DNA of 64,000 nt from Rossellomorea arthrocnemi (GCF_904424705.1 NZ_CAJGBF010000006.1:62001-126000); one strand, 5' to 3'; shown: positions 27,387-36,560, counted from the stretch's first letter. Program-made: numbers and translations. Notes: generated by a model from the letters alone, not told the origin.

Positions 27387-29330
27387 TTAAGGAAACGGAT
27401 GCGGTTTTTGATTGAGCTGCTCAAAGGTCAATGGCCCGTCGGCATATCCAAGTTCCGCGGGCACGTTAAGAACTCTTTCCAGGCCTTTCAGTCGGGTAAG
27501 ATGGTGCCCGAATGTCATGGGAAGCATGCCGGGAATCAAGACTTTTACGCAGTATAATCCGTTCTTTTTCAGTTCTGGAGCGGTTTGGTCAACGACAATA
27601 ACATCTAGGTTCCGGCTATGAAATCTTGCTAGAATATCTTTCAGGTCATCCGTCAGATCCGTGTGATCAGACTTCCAATTGAACTCCTCCTGGAACCTTC
27701 GCATAGGTCTGCTTTCATCCTGCAAAAATTTGAAACGTTCTTCTGCCTCGGGAAGTCCATAGAGCATGCCATGATCATCCATCTGCTTGACGAGGGAATC
27801 ATCATCAAGCATTTTTTCATATGCCGTCTTGTTCTTCTCCAATTTGTCATCCAGGTTCAGCATCATCCCGGCGAGCTCCTGGATGGCGCTTTTTGCTGCT
27901 CTTACCGGGTCAAGGTGGGCACCTGCCGCAAGGATCAGATTCAGTCCTTTATCCTTCCGGTTTTTGGCCATTGCAAAGACGCTTGGGATTCCGTGCTCCA
28001 TGGTCGAGTTATATAAGTATAGATCATACCCTGCAACTGCCTGCATCCGTTCAATCATTAACTCAAGCTCCTCGTCCTCTGCTGTTAGAGGGTCAAGACG
28101 TGACAGGTTGAGTTCTGCATACCAGGTCAATAGGAATGAATCCCGTTCGACTACCTCCATGATTCCGTAGAAAATCGCTTCCTCCCTGCTGCCGCCAAGG
28201 GCACAGCCATTGGACGTTTCATAAACAAAACCGGATGAGCCGCAGCCCAGACTATAATAGGCAAGAAGCTCAGGGACGAGAATCGGCCGCTCTTCCATGA
28301 GTGAATACCCCCACACCCAGTCAATCGCCCGGTCAGGGTCGAACTTTTCAAATGGGAAACCCGGCATGGTGTACTGATCATCAGTGTGTACGCCGACCTT
28401 TAGGGGATCAAGAGCATGTTCCTTTACGTTTCGGTAGCTGTCATGGGTGACGGTCCGTTTCCCCCGGGGCTCTAAACCGCAATGACGCTCCAACCCTTCA
28501 AGAATGGCTGTCAGCTCGCTGTCTGAGTATACTTGTGTCCTTCCCGCCGTCCCTTCATCCCCTTCGAACATCGGCATATTGACACTCGCATCTGCAAATG
28601 GTGTCACCAGGTCATACATTTTACTGTTAAAGAGTCCCGTCCGGTTATCCAGATAGTCATTTTTCAACACTTCTTTCATCTCATCCAGGGGGGTGCAGCG
28701 GAAACTGCCGGCATGGACCTTCGGGCTGGGCTTGAGGGAAACACGGGCTAATTCGGGCGAATCGTCAGGAATCTGGCTGCACATTGGGCATAACGAGTCG
28801 GGAACGAAGGAGTGCCAGGAGCTGTTCAACGTTTTCAAGTCCGTCAAACATACCCGTCCTTGGGAATGTGGCTTTGCGCCTTCAAGGACCCTGACTGCTT
28901 CTGCTGTGATGATGTGAGCCAAATGCAGGACTCCGGTTCCCGACGCCCACGGGTCTTTCGTCATTCCACCGATTTCCGAGAGGTGTCTTTGCACCTCCCG
29001 CATTTCAGTTCGCTCCTTTCCTCCAAGGAGGCGTCTCACATCGGCACATTGTGAGCATCCTGGTGAATTGGGCTGAACCAGTGGTCCGATGATTCCTTCT
29101 CCAAATGAAACGAAGCCTCTCAGCCATGGAACCTGAGTCCCCCTCATCACTTCTTCTGCCATTTGGTGAACAGCCGGATTCCATGTATCATCCAATGTCA
29201 GGACCAACTCGGTATTGGCTGGGAATCTTTCAACATGTTTTTGCCTGAATACGGGATACCGGGCTGAAATTTGCGCACATACACGGTCCGCAAGCATTCC
29301 CTCCCCCACAATGACTACGAAAGAACTCAT
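27387..29330 (-). CDS. TOMM cyclodehydratase: leader-binding/E1-like plus YcaO fusion
   Basis: This enzyme uses ATP to cyclise Cys, Ser and Thr of the precursor to azolines. The 647-residue protein has an N-terminal E1-like part whose zinc site is visible as CSQC (Cys92, Cys95) and CPMC (Cys181, Cys184), then a YcaO domain from about residue 210. The C-terminus ends HPFP preceded by KP, matching the PxPxP tail that YcaO cyclodehydratases need for activity. Its ATG overlaps the upstream gene stop (ATGA, 29327-29330). Base composition is richer in G+C than the neighbouring accessory genes. Confidence 0.92.
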   Translation of the reverse strand: MSSFVVIVGEGMLADRVCAQISARYPVFRQKHVERFPANTELVLTLDDTWNPAVHQMAEEVMRGTQVPWLRGFVSFGEGIIGPLVQPNSPGCSQCADVRRLLGGKERTEMREVQRHLSEIGGMTKDPWASGTGVLHLAHIITAEAVRVLEGAKPHSQGRVCLTDLKTLNSSWHSFVPDSLCPMCSQIPDDSPELARVSLKPSPKVHAGSFRCTPLDEMKEVLKNDYLDNRTGLFNSKMYDLVTPFADASVNMPMFEGDEGTAGRTQVYSDSELTAILEGLERHCGLEPRGKRTVTHDSYRNVKEHALDPLKVGVHTDDQYTMPGFPFEKFDPDRAIDWVWGYSLMEERPILVPELLAYYSLGCGSSGFVYETSNGCALGGSREEAIFYGIMEVVERDSFLLTWYAELNLSRLDPLTAEDEELELMIERMQAVAGYDLYLYNSTMEHGIPSVFAMAKNRKDKGLNLILAAGAHLDPVRAAKSAIQELAGMMLNLDDKLEKNKTAYEKMLDDDSLVKQMDDHGMLYGLPEAEERFKFLQDESRPMRRFQEEFNWKSDHTDLTDDLKDILARFHSRNLDVIVVDQTAPELKKNGLYCVKVLIPGMLPMTFGHHLTRLKGLERVLNVPAELGYADGPLTFEQLNQKPHPFP

Positions 29331-31237
29331 TGTCCTTCCTCCTCTCGCAGCAGCACTCCAAATACGCCTTCCAGCTCCTGTTTAAAAACGGGTTCAATAT
29401 CCAGTTCATACACCACCACCTGCTTCTGGTTCCCCTTTAAGGTGTCGATTGCTTCTTTCAGATTTTCAGGCTGGAGCCTGTCTTCATTGGCCGGAATGAT
29501 TATACTTTGCACATTCTGTTCCTCTAAAGTAACGCCAACAGGGTTTGCATCGAACGCATCCTTATCGTTTTGAGCGTGAAAAAGTGCCTGCTGCAGAGAG
29601 TTCCTCAGCGCCATGGTGATCGTGAAACCGGTATTTCCATACCAGCCATTCTTTCCATGAACATAGATGACAGGAAATCCAGACAAATCTTCCCCTAACC
29701 CGATTTCCGGTTCTTCCTGCATGGTGGATAAAGCCTTTATATAAAACCGGCATGTTTCATCCTCGATCCCCTCCAATTCAAGGCGGGTAACCGTGCTTCT
29801 TTGAACCGTTTCTCTTTTTCTCAACTGATCCGTCAAACACTTTTGCAGACCGCGACCAACGCATTCTGCAAACGTCGCTCCAGCCCCCGGGGCCATATAG
29901 TCACCTGACTGATGAGGAACGACCAAGCGTCCCAATCTTGAAGCGTATATCTCTATTCCGGTTAACCCCGCTTCCCGTCGCGCTTCTTCATGGGTCAAGC
30001 CGCTGCAGATCACTTCATCCAGGCGTTCTGCCGGCCCGTCAGACAGCCCGTCGACCGGCTGTATACGGCATTGGGCTAATGGAAGCTGCTTCGTATTCCC
30101 TTCCTCCCATACATGAAATATCCCCGTTTCTTTAGACGACAGCCGACTGAAGAAATACAGCATTTTTTCAGGGTCAGACCTTTTTGACCCCTTTTCAAGG
30201 CGGGTTTCCACAGTCTGAACAGCTTCAGCTGCTAAACGTCCGGTTTCAAGGGGATGGGGTAAGAAGGAATGCCAGCTTCCTTCAAGCGTTTCTGTATCCA
30301 ACAGAAAAATCCTATTTCGCTGTTCGGGTTTTGTCACGCCTGTTATCTCTTTCAATAATTCAAAGACGATCATGTTCGCAAGCATCGCTCCAGGGATTGG
30401 CGATTCAACAGGAAACGGATCTTCTTTTAATAAGGCTGTCGTGTGGATGCGCCTCCATGCAGAAGCCCAGTCCGCCTCAGAATCCGGATGGATGATGGGT
30501 CCTGCGATCCCTTTCTCCCTGAGACAAATCGCGGGAATGAACAGCTTCTTATCTGCCTTGCAAATAGATTGAAGAACGTCCAATTCCCCAAGGTTTTCTT
30601 GTTGAGTCACATACAATACCGAATCGAATGCCTCAAGTGTCTCCCGCCATCCGCCTTTACGGAATGACACTTCCTGGAGCTCTAACTCGGGATCCGTTTT
30701 ACGGGCATGGTCCACAAGCTCCATCAGTCGACTTCTATTGGGGGGCATCTCATCGGTCATGAGCACCTGTACCTTGGCCATTCCGGATTCAATCAAAGAT
30801 GAAACCAATGAAGACAGAAGAGGACCGGACCCCACTGCCAGGACATTGGCCCGGCGGAAGGTTTCAAATCTTGACGCTCCCGAATCTGCCAAACTATCGA
30901 TGTATTCGATTTGTGATGCGAATTTTTTCACTGCATGTTCAGGCAGCTGATGTGGCAGGTCCCTGCTTACGTCCCGAACAAATCCATTTTCATGCAACAC
31001 TTCTGCTATTTCCATGACCCTGTTTTTATAAGGCTCGGGCAGTCCGTTCGTCAAATACATAAGGGAGTACTCCCCATTGAACATCGGCAGCAGCTTCTCA
31101 ACCCACTGATCAATTCCGTTTCCTTCCATACGGAAAGAGCATAGGTTATTCCTGAAATACACACCCCTGTCTGGTTCAGGGAGGTAAAACGTATCCCTCT
31201 TCACTTTTAAACACATAGAAGGGTCCAATTTGTCCAT
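29327..31237 (-). CDS. Thiazole-containing bacteriocin maturation protein
   Basis: A 636-residue partner found with heterocycloanthracin-type clusters. It is probably the docking and scaffold component that presents the leader to the cyclodehydratase. The N-terminus (about 1-90) looks like a peptide-binding winged helix. Next comes a Rossmann-like E1 domain starting LAVGSGPLLSSLVSSLIESG without an adenylation or zinc signature, then a degenerate YcaO-like C-terminal half (AGLTGIEIYASRLGR, and GAGATFAECVGRGLQ). ATG at 31237 follows AGGAGGAGCGCT. It is the first enzyme gene after the precursor. Confidence 0.85.
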   Translation of the reverse strand: MDKLDPSMCLKVKRDTFYLPEPDRGVYFRNNLCSFRMEGNGIDQWVEKLLPMFNGEYSLMYLTNGLPEPYKNRVMEIAEVLHENGFVRDVSRDLPHQLPEHAVKKFASQIEYIDSLADSGASRFETFRRANVLAVGSGPLLSSLVSSLIESGMAKVQVLMTDEMPPNRSRLMELVDHARKTDPELELQEVSFRKGGWRETLEAFDSVLYVTQQENLGELDVLQSICKADKKLFIPAICLREKGIAGPIIHPDSEADWASAWRRIHTTALLKEDPFPVESPIPGAMLANMIVFELLKEITGVTKPEQRNRIFLLDTETLEGSWHSFLPHPLETGRLAAEAVQTVETRLEKGSKRSDPEKMLYFFSRLSSKETGIFHVWEEGNTKQLPLAQCRIQPVDGLSDGPAERLDEVICSGLTHEEARREAGLTGIEIYASRLGRLVVPHQSGDYMAPGAGATFAECVGRGLQKCLTDQLRKRETVQRSTVTRLELEGIEDETCRFYIKALSTMQEEPEIGLGEDLSGFPVIYVHGKNGWYGNTGFTITMALRNSLQQALFHAQNDKDAFDANPVGVTLEEQNVQSIIIPANEDRLQPENLKEAIDTLKGNQKQVVVYELDIEPVFKQELEGVFGVLLREEEGQ

Positions 31238-31319
31238 AGCGCTCCTCCTGATTTGTGACTATCATTACCATCGTATGAAACTTACTTTGTCCCTTATGTA
31301 TAGGTAAGGAATAAAATAA

Positions 31320-31345
31320 GATCCCTGCACTCTCATACAGGGATC
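31320..31345 (-). terminator. Terminator/attenuator after the precursor gene
   Basis: GATCCCTG and CAGGGATC form a hairpin followed by TTATTTTATT on the minus strand. Lying between precursor and enzymes, it would let the precursor be made in excess of the enzymes. Confidence 0.6.
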
Positions 31346-31373
31346 CATTTGAAAACGATATCCTAAACGTTCG

Positions 31374-31637
31374 TTAACGACCGCAGCGTCCGCACCTGCC
31401 GCCACCGCCACACCTTCCACATCCGCCGCATCTGCCGCACCCTCCGCAACGGAAGCATCCACCGCAGCCGAAACAGCTATAGAAGCAAGAGAACCCAAAA
31501 CCAAAACATCCTCCAAATCCAAGGAAAAGTCGTTCGTCATTCGGATCATACATGTTTTGATCCCAAGAAACAGGCTGTGTTGCCTGGAAATCACCTACAT
31601 TCAAATTTTGAAGTTCATGGTGAAAATTATTCATCAT
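31374..31637 (-). CDS. Heterocycloanthracin/sonorensin-type bacteriocin precursor
   Basis: This 87-residue peptide is the substrate of the three enzymes downstream. A leader of about 40 residues (MMNNFHHELQNLNVGDFQ and on) precedes a core with 12 Cys. After FGFGFSCFYSC the Cys are spaced every third residue in CGGC and CGRC steps, each a candidate thiazole. I choose the ATG at 31637, eight bases after GGGAGG; the ATG two codons earlier is too close to it. No transporter or immunity gene is visible nearby. Another frame across the same bases is an Ala-rich artefact. Confidence 0.92.
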   Translation of the reverse strand: MMNNFHHELQNLNVGDFQATQPVSWDQNMYDPNDERLFLGFGGCFGFGFSCFYSCFGCGGCFRCGGCGRCGGCGRCGGGGRCGRCGR

Positions 31638-31938
31638 CTTCATTACCTCCCAAAAAAAGTACCCTATGGCTCTATGGACAAATAAATGGAGCTTTCTTAT
31701 GAAGAAATTCTGTCATTTAGGCAAATACACTATAAATGTGAATCATCCCCAACAATTTATGTTATCTTGCTGGGTATTGTTACTGATACAGAAGCCTATT
31801 TTCCAAAGACATGAGGTAAAGAAGACCATAAAAAAATACTCCTGTCGATGGACTGGAGTTGATTGCTCATGGATCGGAAGTGGTCAGGGGACATTCGGAG
31901 TATAGAGTCCTTCAAACGATATGCACGATACGGTCAAC
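31638..31938. other. Intergenic region between nrnA and the bacteriocin precursor
   Basis: It carries the 5' region of the precursor and a second minus-strand terminator for nrnA at 31831-31859 (ACTCC/GGAGT stem then A-T7). No gene is visible. Confidence 0.5.
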
Positions 31939-31967
31939 GAAAAGAGCCGGCATCCGCCAGCTCTTCT
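31939..31967 (-). terminator. Terminator of nrnA
   Basis: AAGAGCTGGC pairs with GCCGGCTCTT on the minus strand, ending in a short T run, just past the stop. Confidence 0.65.
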
Positions 31968-31973
31968 TCAGTC

Positions 31974-32915
31974 TTATTGGTGATTTCTGCACACTTCTCG
32001 TAAATCCTTCATCACTTCTTCTTTCTCTTCCCATGAATAAATGGATGCGCCAGCTGCGAGGGGATGCCCGCCGCCGTTGTATTTTTTCGCGATGGTGTTA
32101 ATGACCGGGCCTTTTGAACGGAGGCGGACCCTGATCTGATCATGTTCTTCGATAAAGAATACCCACGCTTTCATGCCTTTGACGTTCCCTAATGTACTGA
32201 CAAGAAGGGACGCTTCTGACGGTACGACAGCGTGCTCCTCGAGGATGTCCTTCGTCATCACCATCATGCCGCAGCCATCCTGGTCCATCTCGAAATTCTG
32301 AAGAACATATCCGTTAAGCTTCGTGACATTGGAATCGACTTCATACATTTTATTGAATAATTCATTCCGGTCAAAATCATAGCGGATCAGCTCTCCCGCA
32401 ATATCAAAGGTCTTCTGGGTCGTACTTGGATACAGAAACCTCCCTGTATCGCCGACAATCCCCGCAAAAAGAAGTCTCGCTCCTGCATCAGGCAGGGTCA
32501 ATCCTTTATCTTTCCCGAACTGGTAAAACTCATAGATCATTTCACTGACGGAGCTCGCCGTTGTATCGATCCAGAGGTGATCCCCATAGGCATCCTCGTT
32601 TGGGTGATGATCGATTTTCACAAGCTTATCCCCGAGTTTATAGCGGCGGTCACAGATCCGTTCTTCGTTGGCCGTATCACAAACGATGATCAAGGCTCCT
32701 TCAAAGACAGAATCCTCGATGACATCAAGACGTTTTAAGTAATGAAGGGTTTCCTCTTCTTGCCCGACGGCGTAGATGTTCTTTTCCGGAAAGGAGGCTG
32801 TCAGCATTTCCACGAGTCCACCCTGGGATCCGTATGCATCCGGATCGGGACGGACATGTCTATGTACAATGATGGTTTCATATTGTTTGATGAGGTTCAG
32901 GATTTGTTCTTTCAT
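31974..32915 (-). CDS. nrnA: NrnA: oligoribonuclease (nanoRNase) / pAp phosphatase
   Basis: NrnA degrades short RNA oligonucleotides to mononucleotides and dephosphorylates pAp. The 313-residue protein has the DHH-domain motifs: HVRPDPDAYGS, VCDTANEERICD, the signature KIDHHPNED, and the DHHA1 glycine motif YNGGGHPLAAGA near the end. I start at the ATG at 32915 with AAAGGAGA upstream; 12 extra open codons precede it. It is divergent from ytpI, as in Bacillus subtilis, where nrnA was named ytqI. Confidence 0.95.
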   Translation of the reverse strand: MKEQILNLIKQYETIIVHRHVRPDPDAYGSQGGLVEMLTASFPEKNIYAVGQEEETLHYLKRLDVIEDSVFEGALIIVCDTANEERICDRRYKLGDKLVKIDHHPNEDAYGDHLWIDTTASSVSEMIYEFYQFGKDKGLTLPDAGARLLFAGIVGDTGRFLYPSTTQKTFDIAGELIRYDFDRNELFNKMYEVDSNVTKLNGYVLQNFEMDQDGCGMMVMTKDILEEHAVVPSEASLLVSTLGNVKGMKAWVFFIEEHDQIRVRLRSKGPVINTIAKKYNGGGHPLAAGASIYSWEEKEEVMKDLREVCRNHQ

Positions 32916-33008
32916 GGGAATCTCCTTTGTAGTGGAATTTTTATTTGGCATTCTGCCCGGTTATCTGTAAAATAGTAGCGAGAGATGTCAACGATGGAGG
33001 ACAAAACT

Positions 33009-33314
33009 ATGTATTTTCTCGCACTACTGATTGTCGTCACGTTCACGTTCTATGTCTTTTACAAAATAAGACAAGTGAGAACACGACGACCGATGGAAAA
33101 GAAATGGTTATCGGCTAAAGCCAGCATTGCCCTTGGGCTGTTCGTTGCCCTGTTTGGGATCAATCAGCTGTTTTTATTCCCTGGTACGCTGACGTATGTC
33201 ATCGGCGCGCTTTTCATCCTGCTTGGACTGGGAAGCTGCTGGGCTGGATATAAAATGTACAAGCATGTACTCCCCTTTGCGCAGAGAGAAGCGAAGGAAC
33301 TGGATAACCAATAA
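33009..33314 (+). CDS. ytpI: YtpI-like membrane protein
   Basis: A 101-residue protein with three predicted membrane segments (about 2-18, 38-58 and 60-80) and an acidic tail. It matches the position and type of YtpI, a conserved Bacillus membrane protein of unknown function between nrnA and ytoI. The ATG at 33009 has TGGAGGA at the right distance; the open frame begins 24 bases earlier without a ribosome site. Confidence 0.8.
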   Translation: MYFLALLIVVTFTFYVFYKIRQVRTRRPMEKKWLSAKASIALGLFVALFGINQLFLFPGTLTYVIGALFILLGLGSCWAGYKMYKHVLPFAQREAKELDNQ

Positions 33315-33329
33315 TCAGCAAGAACCGCG

Positions 33330-33357
33330 GACTGGATGCTCATCCGGTCTTTTTTTT
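33330..33357 (+). terminator. Terminator of ytpI
   Basis: GACTGGATG and CATCCGGTC form the stem, followed by eight T. Confidence 0.85.
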
Positions 33358-33426
33358 GATTTTGGTTTATTTTTTAATTGTATACAATGTTGTTTTGGAT
33401 TAAAAAAGCCTTAATAATAGTCTGAA

Positions 33427-33467
33427 GAGGGTGCAAGCCCATCCCAAAAAGTGGGATTTGCACCCTC
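33427..33467. terminator. Nested hairpin, probable terminator
   Basis: GAGGGTGCAA pairs with TTGCACCCTC, with an inner ATCCC/GGGAT stem. It lies between convergent ytpI and ytoI. Confidence 0.6.
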
Positions 33468-33476
33468 CATTTTGTT

Positions 33477-33569
33477 TATGAGCAGGTTCTCGGTACTTAT
33501 GAGCCGGATTTGGAATTTATGAGCCGGAATTTAAGAATATGAGCCACTTTCCCCGTTATATGAGCCGTT
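33477..33569. repeat. Tandem repeat with 20-21 base period, TATGAGCCGG core
   Basis: Cores TATGAGC(A/C) begin at 33477, 33498, 33518, 33538 and 33559. The intervening 10-11 bases differ. It lies 3' of ytoI, and its period equals that of the unrelated-sequence repeat at 25623-25735. Confidence 0.8.
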
Positions 33570-33608
33570 TGTCGATATTTGACGAATACCCAAGTACAAC
33601 TCCAACGC

Positions 33609-34928
33609 TTAATGACGATCAATCAACTGACAAATCATTAACGATTTCCCCATGAGCACGCCTTCACTATATACTTCTACATCCACTTTACCAAATTTTC
33701 TCCCAACGTCGAGTACTTTTGGATGGATTTCGAGCATGCTCTCCATCTGGACCGGTTTGATGAAGTAGATGGTCATGTTTTCGATGACAAGGTCGCCTTT
33801 TTTGTATGGCTTTAGTGCACGATTGGCCGCATCTGTCATCAAGGTCGTGAATACGCCATACGAGATTGTTCCGATTCCCGTGGTCATCTGTGGTGTCACG
33901 GCGAACTGATAGACTTCTTTGTCACCCTTCTTCTCACCGACTACTTCCACTCCGTTTGAAATGAGGTCATCAATCGTTTCCCCGACCTGGGGCTGTCGTT
34001 GAATCATTTGCAGAGCTTTGAGAACGTCCTGACGGCTGATGATCCCCTGCAGCTTGTTTTGTTCATTGACGACGGGAAGTAATTCAATCCCTTCCCAGAT
34101 CATTATATGGGCAGCAGATGCCACGCTTGTATTCGGCCCGACGGTGATCGGCTGCTTCGTCATGATCTTATCGATGCCCGCATACTTTTCCTGGCCCATG
34201 ACGTCTTTCGATGTGACCATGCCGTGCACTTTCAGATTGTGGTCTACGACAGGGAAACGGCTGTGGAACGTGTATTGATTCTTTTCGTACCATTCTTCCA
34301 ATGTATCATCGACGTGCAGATAAATCGTATCATCCACTTTGGTTAAAATGTCTTCCACTAACACGATTTCTTTCTTGATAAGCTGATCGTAAATGGCCCG
34401 GTTGATCATGGTCGCCACGGTAAAGGTGTCATAGGAAGTGGAGATAATCGGGAGTTCAAGTTCATCCGCCAGTTTCTTGACGTCTTCATCTGCATCAAAG
34501 CCCCCGGTGATCAGGACAGCCGCCCCTGCCCGTAATGCGTGCTCCTGGGCCTGGGTCCGGTTTCCAATGATCAACAGGTTCCCGGCTTCCGTGTATCTCA
34601 TCATGGCTTCAAGCTTCATGGCTCCAATGACAAATTTGTTGAGCATCTTATGCAGGCCGGTCCGGCCACCGAGTACTTGTCCATCGATGATATTGACCAC
34701 TTCTGCGTAGGTGAGCTTCTCGATGTTTTCTTTCTTCTTTTGTTCGATGCGGATCGTTCCGACGCGTTCGATGGTACTGACGTAGCCTTTTGTTTCGGCA
34801 TCTTTGATCGCCCGGTATGCCGTTCCTTCGCTGACGGTCAGTGCTTTTGCGATTTGGCGGACTGAGATTTTTTCACCGACAGGCAAGGTATCTATGTACT
34901 CTAGTATTTGTTCATGTTTTGTAGCCAA
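33609..34928 (-). CDS. ytoI: YtoI: CBS/DRTGG-domain regulator-like protein
   Basis: A 439-residue cytoplasmic protein of unknown function that probably senses a nucleotide. Order: winged helix-turn-helix (about 1-65, KISVRQIAKALTVSEGTAYR), DRTGG domain (about 75-185), a pair of CBS domains (about 195-310, ending GIISRQDVLKAL) and a C-terminal hot-dog thioesterase-like domain (about 335-439). This order is that of Bacillus YtoI. I start at TTG 34928, nine bases after AGAAGG; a GTG at 34937 abuts the ribosome site and is less likely. Confidence 0.9.
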   Translation of the reverse strand: MATKHEQILEYIDTLPVGEKISVRQIAKALTVSEGTAYRAIKDAETKGYVSTIERVGTIRIEQKKKENIEKLTYAEVVNIIDGQVLGGRTGLHKMLNKFVIGAMKLEAMMRYTEAGNLLIIGNRTQAQEHALRAGAAVLITGGFDADEDVKKLADELELPIISTSYDTFTVATMINRAIYDQLIKKEIVLVEDILTKVDDTIYLHVDDTLEEWYEKNQYTFHSRFPVVDHNLKVHGMVTSKDVMGQEKYAGIDKIMTKQPITVGPNTSVASAAHIMIWEGIELLPVVNEQNKLQGIISRQDVLKALQMIQRQPQVGETIDDLISNGVEVVGEKKGDKEVYQFAVTPQMTTGIGTISYGVFTTLMTDAANRALKPYKKGDLVIENMTIYFIKPVQMESMLEIHPKVLDVGRKFGKVDVEVYSEGVLMGKSLMICQLIDRH

Positions 34929-35064
34929 GCTTTTCACCCTTCTTTGTAACGTCCTACTTTATATGTTTATTATAATGTGAAAAGCTTGGTGTTTCAATTT
35001 AATCGGGGCTTTCGGTGGTGAAAGCCCCAATGGGTGAGTTCCTATTACTCGTTTTGAGAAGAGA

Positions 35065-35195
35065 GTGCTAGTTGATTTTCGCTGCAGGGGCTCGCTTTCC
35101 GCGGGGCTGGCGGTGAGCCTCCTCAGGCTTCGCCTTCCGGGGTCTCACCTGTCCATCTATCCCGCAGGAGTCGAGCCCCTTCCGCTTCAATCAAC
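35065..35195. repeat. Structured 130-bp dispersed repeat, copy 1
   Basis: Outer arms GGGGCTCG (left) and CGAGCCCC (right), and inner arms GGTGAG and CTCACC, can pair. AGTTGATT and AATCAACT close the ends. Copy 2 at 39321-39455 keeps the pairing with changed bases. Confidence 0.85.
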
Positions 35196-35247
35196 TTATG
35201 GGGTTTGTAGCTTCTCCCTATAAAAAGCACAACTCTCTTCATAAAAC

Positions 35248-35496
35248 TCATCCAAACGACCGTGATTTGACTTTGCGCACCGGCTTGGATTTGAATTTCT
35301 TTCCTTTCCCTTTACCCGTTCCTTTTGGTGTGTAGAGCACGGCTGCCAGGTTGCCGGCTAGGACGCAGGTGGCGAGGATGAGCCAGGTGATGGCGAAGGT
35401 TCCTTGTAGGCCTTCTGCGAATATGGACATGCGGGGGGCTCCGTAGTAGATGAGGGCCCCGGTGATGAGTAAGCAGAGAATGTATCGTTGTTTCAA
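35248..35496 (-). CDS. Small membrane protein with basic tail
   Basis: A hypothetical protein of 82 residues with two membrane segments (about 4-20 and 32-53) and a strongly basic C-terminus (KGKGKKFKSKPVRKVKSRSF) likely to lie in the cytoplasm. The ATG at 35496 has GAAAGGAGG upstream. It lies 5' of ytoI on the same strand, separated by the structured repeat. No function is known to me. Confidence 0.65.
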   Translation of the reverse strand: MKQRYILCLLITGALIYYGAPRMSIFAEGLQGTFAITWLILATCVLAGNLAAVLYTPKGTGKGKGKKFKSKPVRKVKSRSFG

Positions 35497-35520
35497 GTAT
35501 GGTTCCTCCTTTCTAGGCTT

Positions 35521-35887
35521 GTATCATGTATATGCGAGTGTGGGGAGGAAGTTGTGTAAACGTGAGAAAAAGGGTGATGCATGTGTATCAAAGTAGTTCA
35601 GTTTTTATGGAGGAACATTTTAATTGGCATGTGAATGAGCATACTTTTTAGCATATTACATGAAATGATTGTTTTTGTTGATGTCTCAAGGATTTTTAAC
35701 ATTATGTGGTAAAATAAACTTAATGATTATCAGAATCCTGTTCTTCAATTAACGAGCAGGCAAACGGAATATTAGGAATCTTACATACTATGGTTTCTGT
35801 ATACTTTCAAGTCGATTAATATTGGTCCCTAAAACAGGGAGAAATGATTAGAGGTTTTTAAATATATTTTTGGAGGCGAGATTTGCT
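35521..35887. other. Intergenic region at the start of a small-gene array
   Basis: No gene. It includes a dispersed element copy at 35741-35760 (TTCTTCAATTAACGAGCAGG) and the 5' region of the 53-residue gene. Confidence 0.45.
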
Positions 35888-36049
35888 TTGGAATCTTTAA
35901 TTATGTTTTTATTTGTCTTTATACTATGTATTTGTATTGGTTCAATCTTGAACATTCTTTTGAAAATGACAAATAAAGTAGATTGGCTGATAACTCTATT
36001 CATCAGTTTATGTATAGCGATTGTAGCTCAATTTTGGAATGTTATGTAG
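35888..36049 (+). CDS. 53-residue membrane protein
   Basis: A tiny protein (start MESLIMFLFVF, end AQFWNVM) with two hydrophobic segments (about 4-25 and 33-50). TTG at 35888 follows TGGAGGCGAG by about ten bases. Composition is coding-like, and the gene shares orientation and spacing with the following small genes. Unknown function. Confidence 0.55.
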   Translation: MESLIMFLFVFILCICIGSILNILLKMTNKVDWLITLFISLCIAIVAQFWNVM

Positions 36050-36126
36050 AAAAAAGAGCGCTCAATAAATAGGCAGATAATGGAATAGGAAACTATTAAT
36101 TAGTTTAAGGGGAGTTTGCTGAACCA

Positions 36127-36165
36127 CCAGCCGTCCTTTGTTCAAGTATAGTGCTGGTTAATGGT
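36127..36165 (-). repeat. Dispersed intergenic palindromic element, copy
   Basis: Its reverse complement ACTATACTTGAACAAAGGAC then GGCTG matches 21351-21390. It is 3' of the 53-residue gene. Confidence 0.65.
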
Positions 36166-36240
36166 ATTAGCCGAGACTTAATATCATTAACATTCTTGTA
36201 AAATTGAGGAAGAATTTAATGTAGTAACAGGGGTACTACA

Positions 36241-36486
36241 ATGAGTACAAGAAAAGGAATAGTGATTTTGTTCATAATGAGTTTTATATTTTTTGTATTA
36301 GGTTTTGTTGGACCAAGGGGAAATCCGGATTTCGCTTGGTCCTTTCTGGAAGGCGGGGATTTTATGTGGATTTTTTTACTTTTTATTGTTATAGGTGTTG
36401 GGACAATTGTTGGTTTTTTAAAAGAACAATCTAAGCAGAATAAAAGAATTATTGAACTACTTGAAGAGATAAAACAAAAGAAGTAG
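36241..36486 (+). CDS. Small membrane protein
   Basis: An 81-residue hypothetical protein with two membrane segments (about 5-24 and 40-60) and a charged coiled-coil-like tail (KEQSKQNKRIIELLEEIKQK). The ATG at 36241 has only a weak ribosome site (GGGGTA). Similar two-segment proteins with a short charged helix occur widely in Bacillus; no function is known. Confidence 0.6.
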   Translation: MSTRKGIVILFIMSFIFFVLGFVGPRGNPDFAWSFLEGGDFMWIFLLFIVIGVGTIVGFLKEQSKQNKRIIELLEEIKQKK

Positions 36487-36520
36487 CCTAATACAATTCT
36501 TTGGGAGACTGTTGAACAAA

Positions 36521-36560
36521 CAGCCATTCTTTCTTCAAGAAAAGGTCAGTTTAATGGAAG
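36521..36560 (-). repeat. Dispersed intergenic palindromic element, copy
   Basis: The reverse complement reads CTTCCATTAAACTGACC then TTTTCTTGAAGAAAG. It is 3' of the 81-residue gene. Confidence 0.55.

Noticed and set aside
31265-31594. 109-codon Ala/Val-rich frame over the bacteriocin core
   Set aside because: It is the alternative reading of GC-rich Cys/Gly codons; the 12-Cys peptide is the real product.
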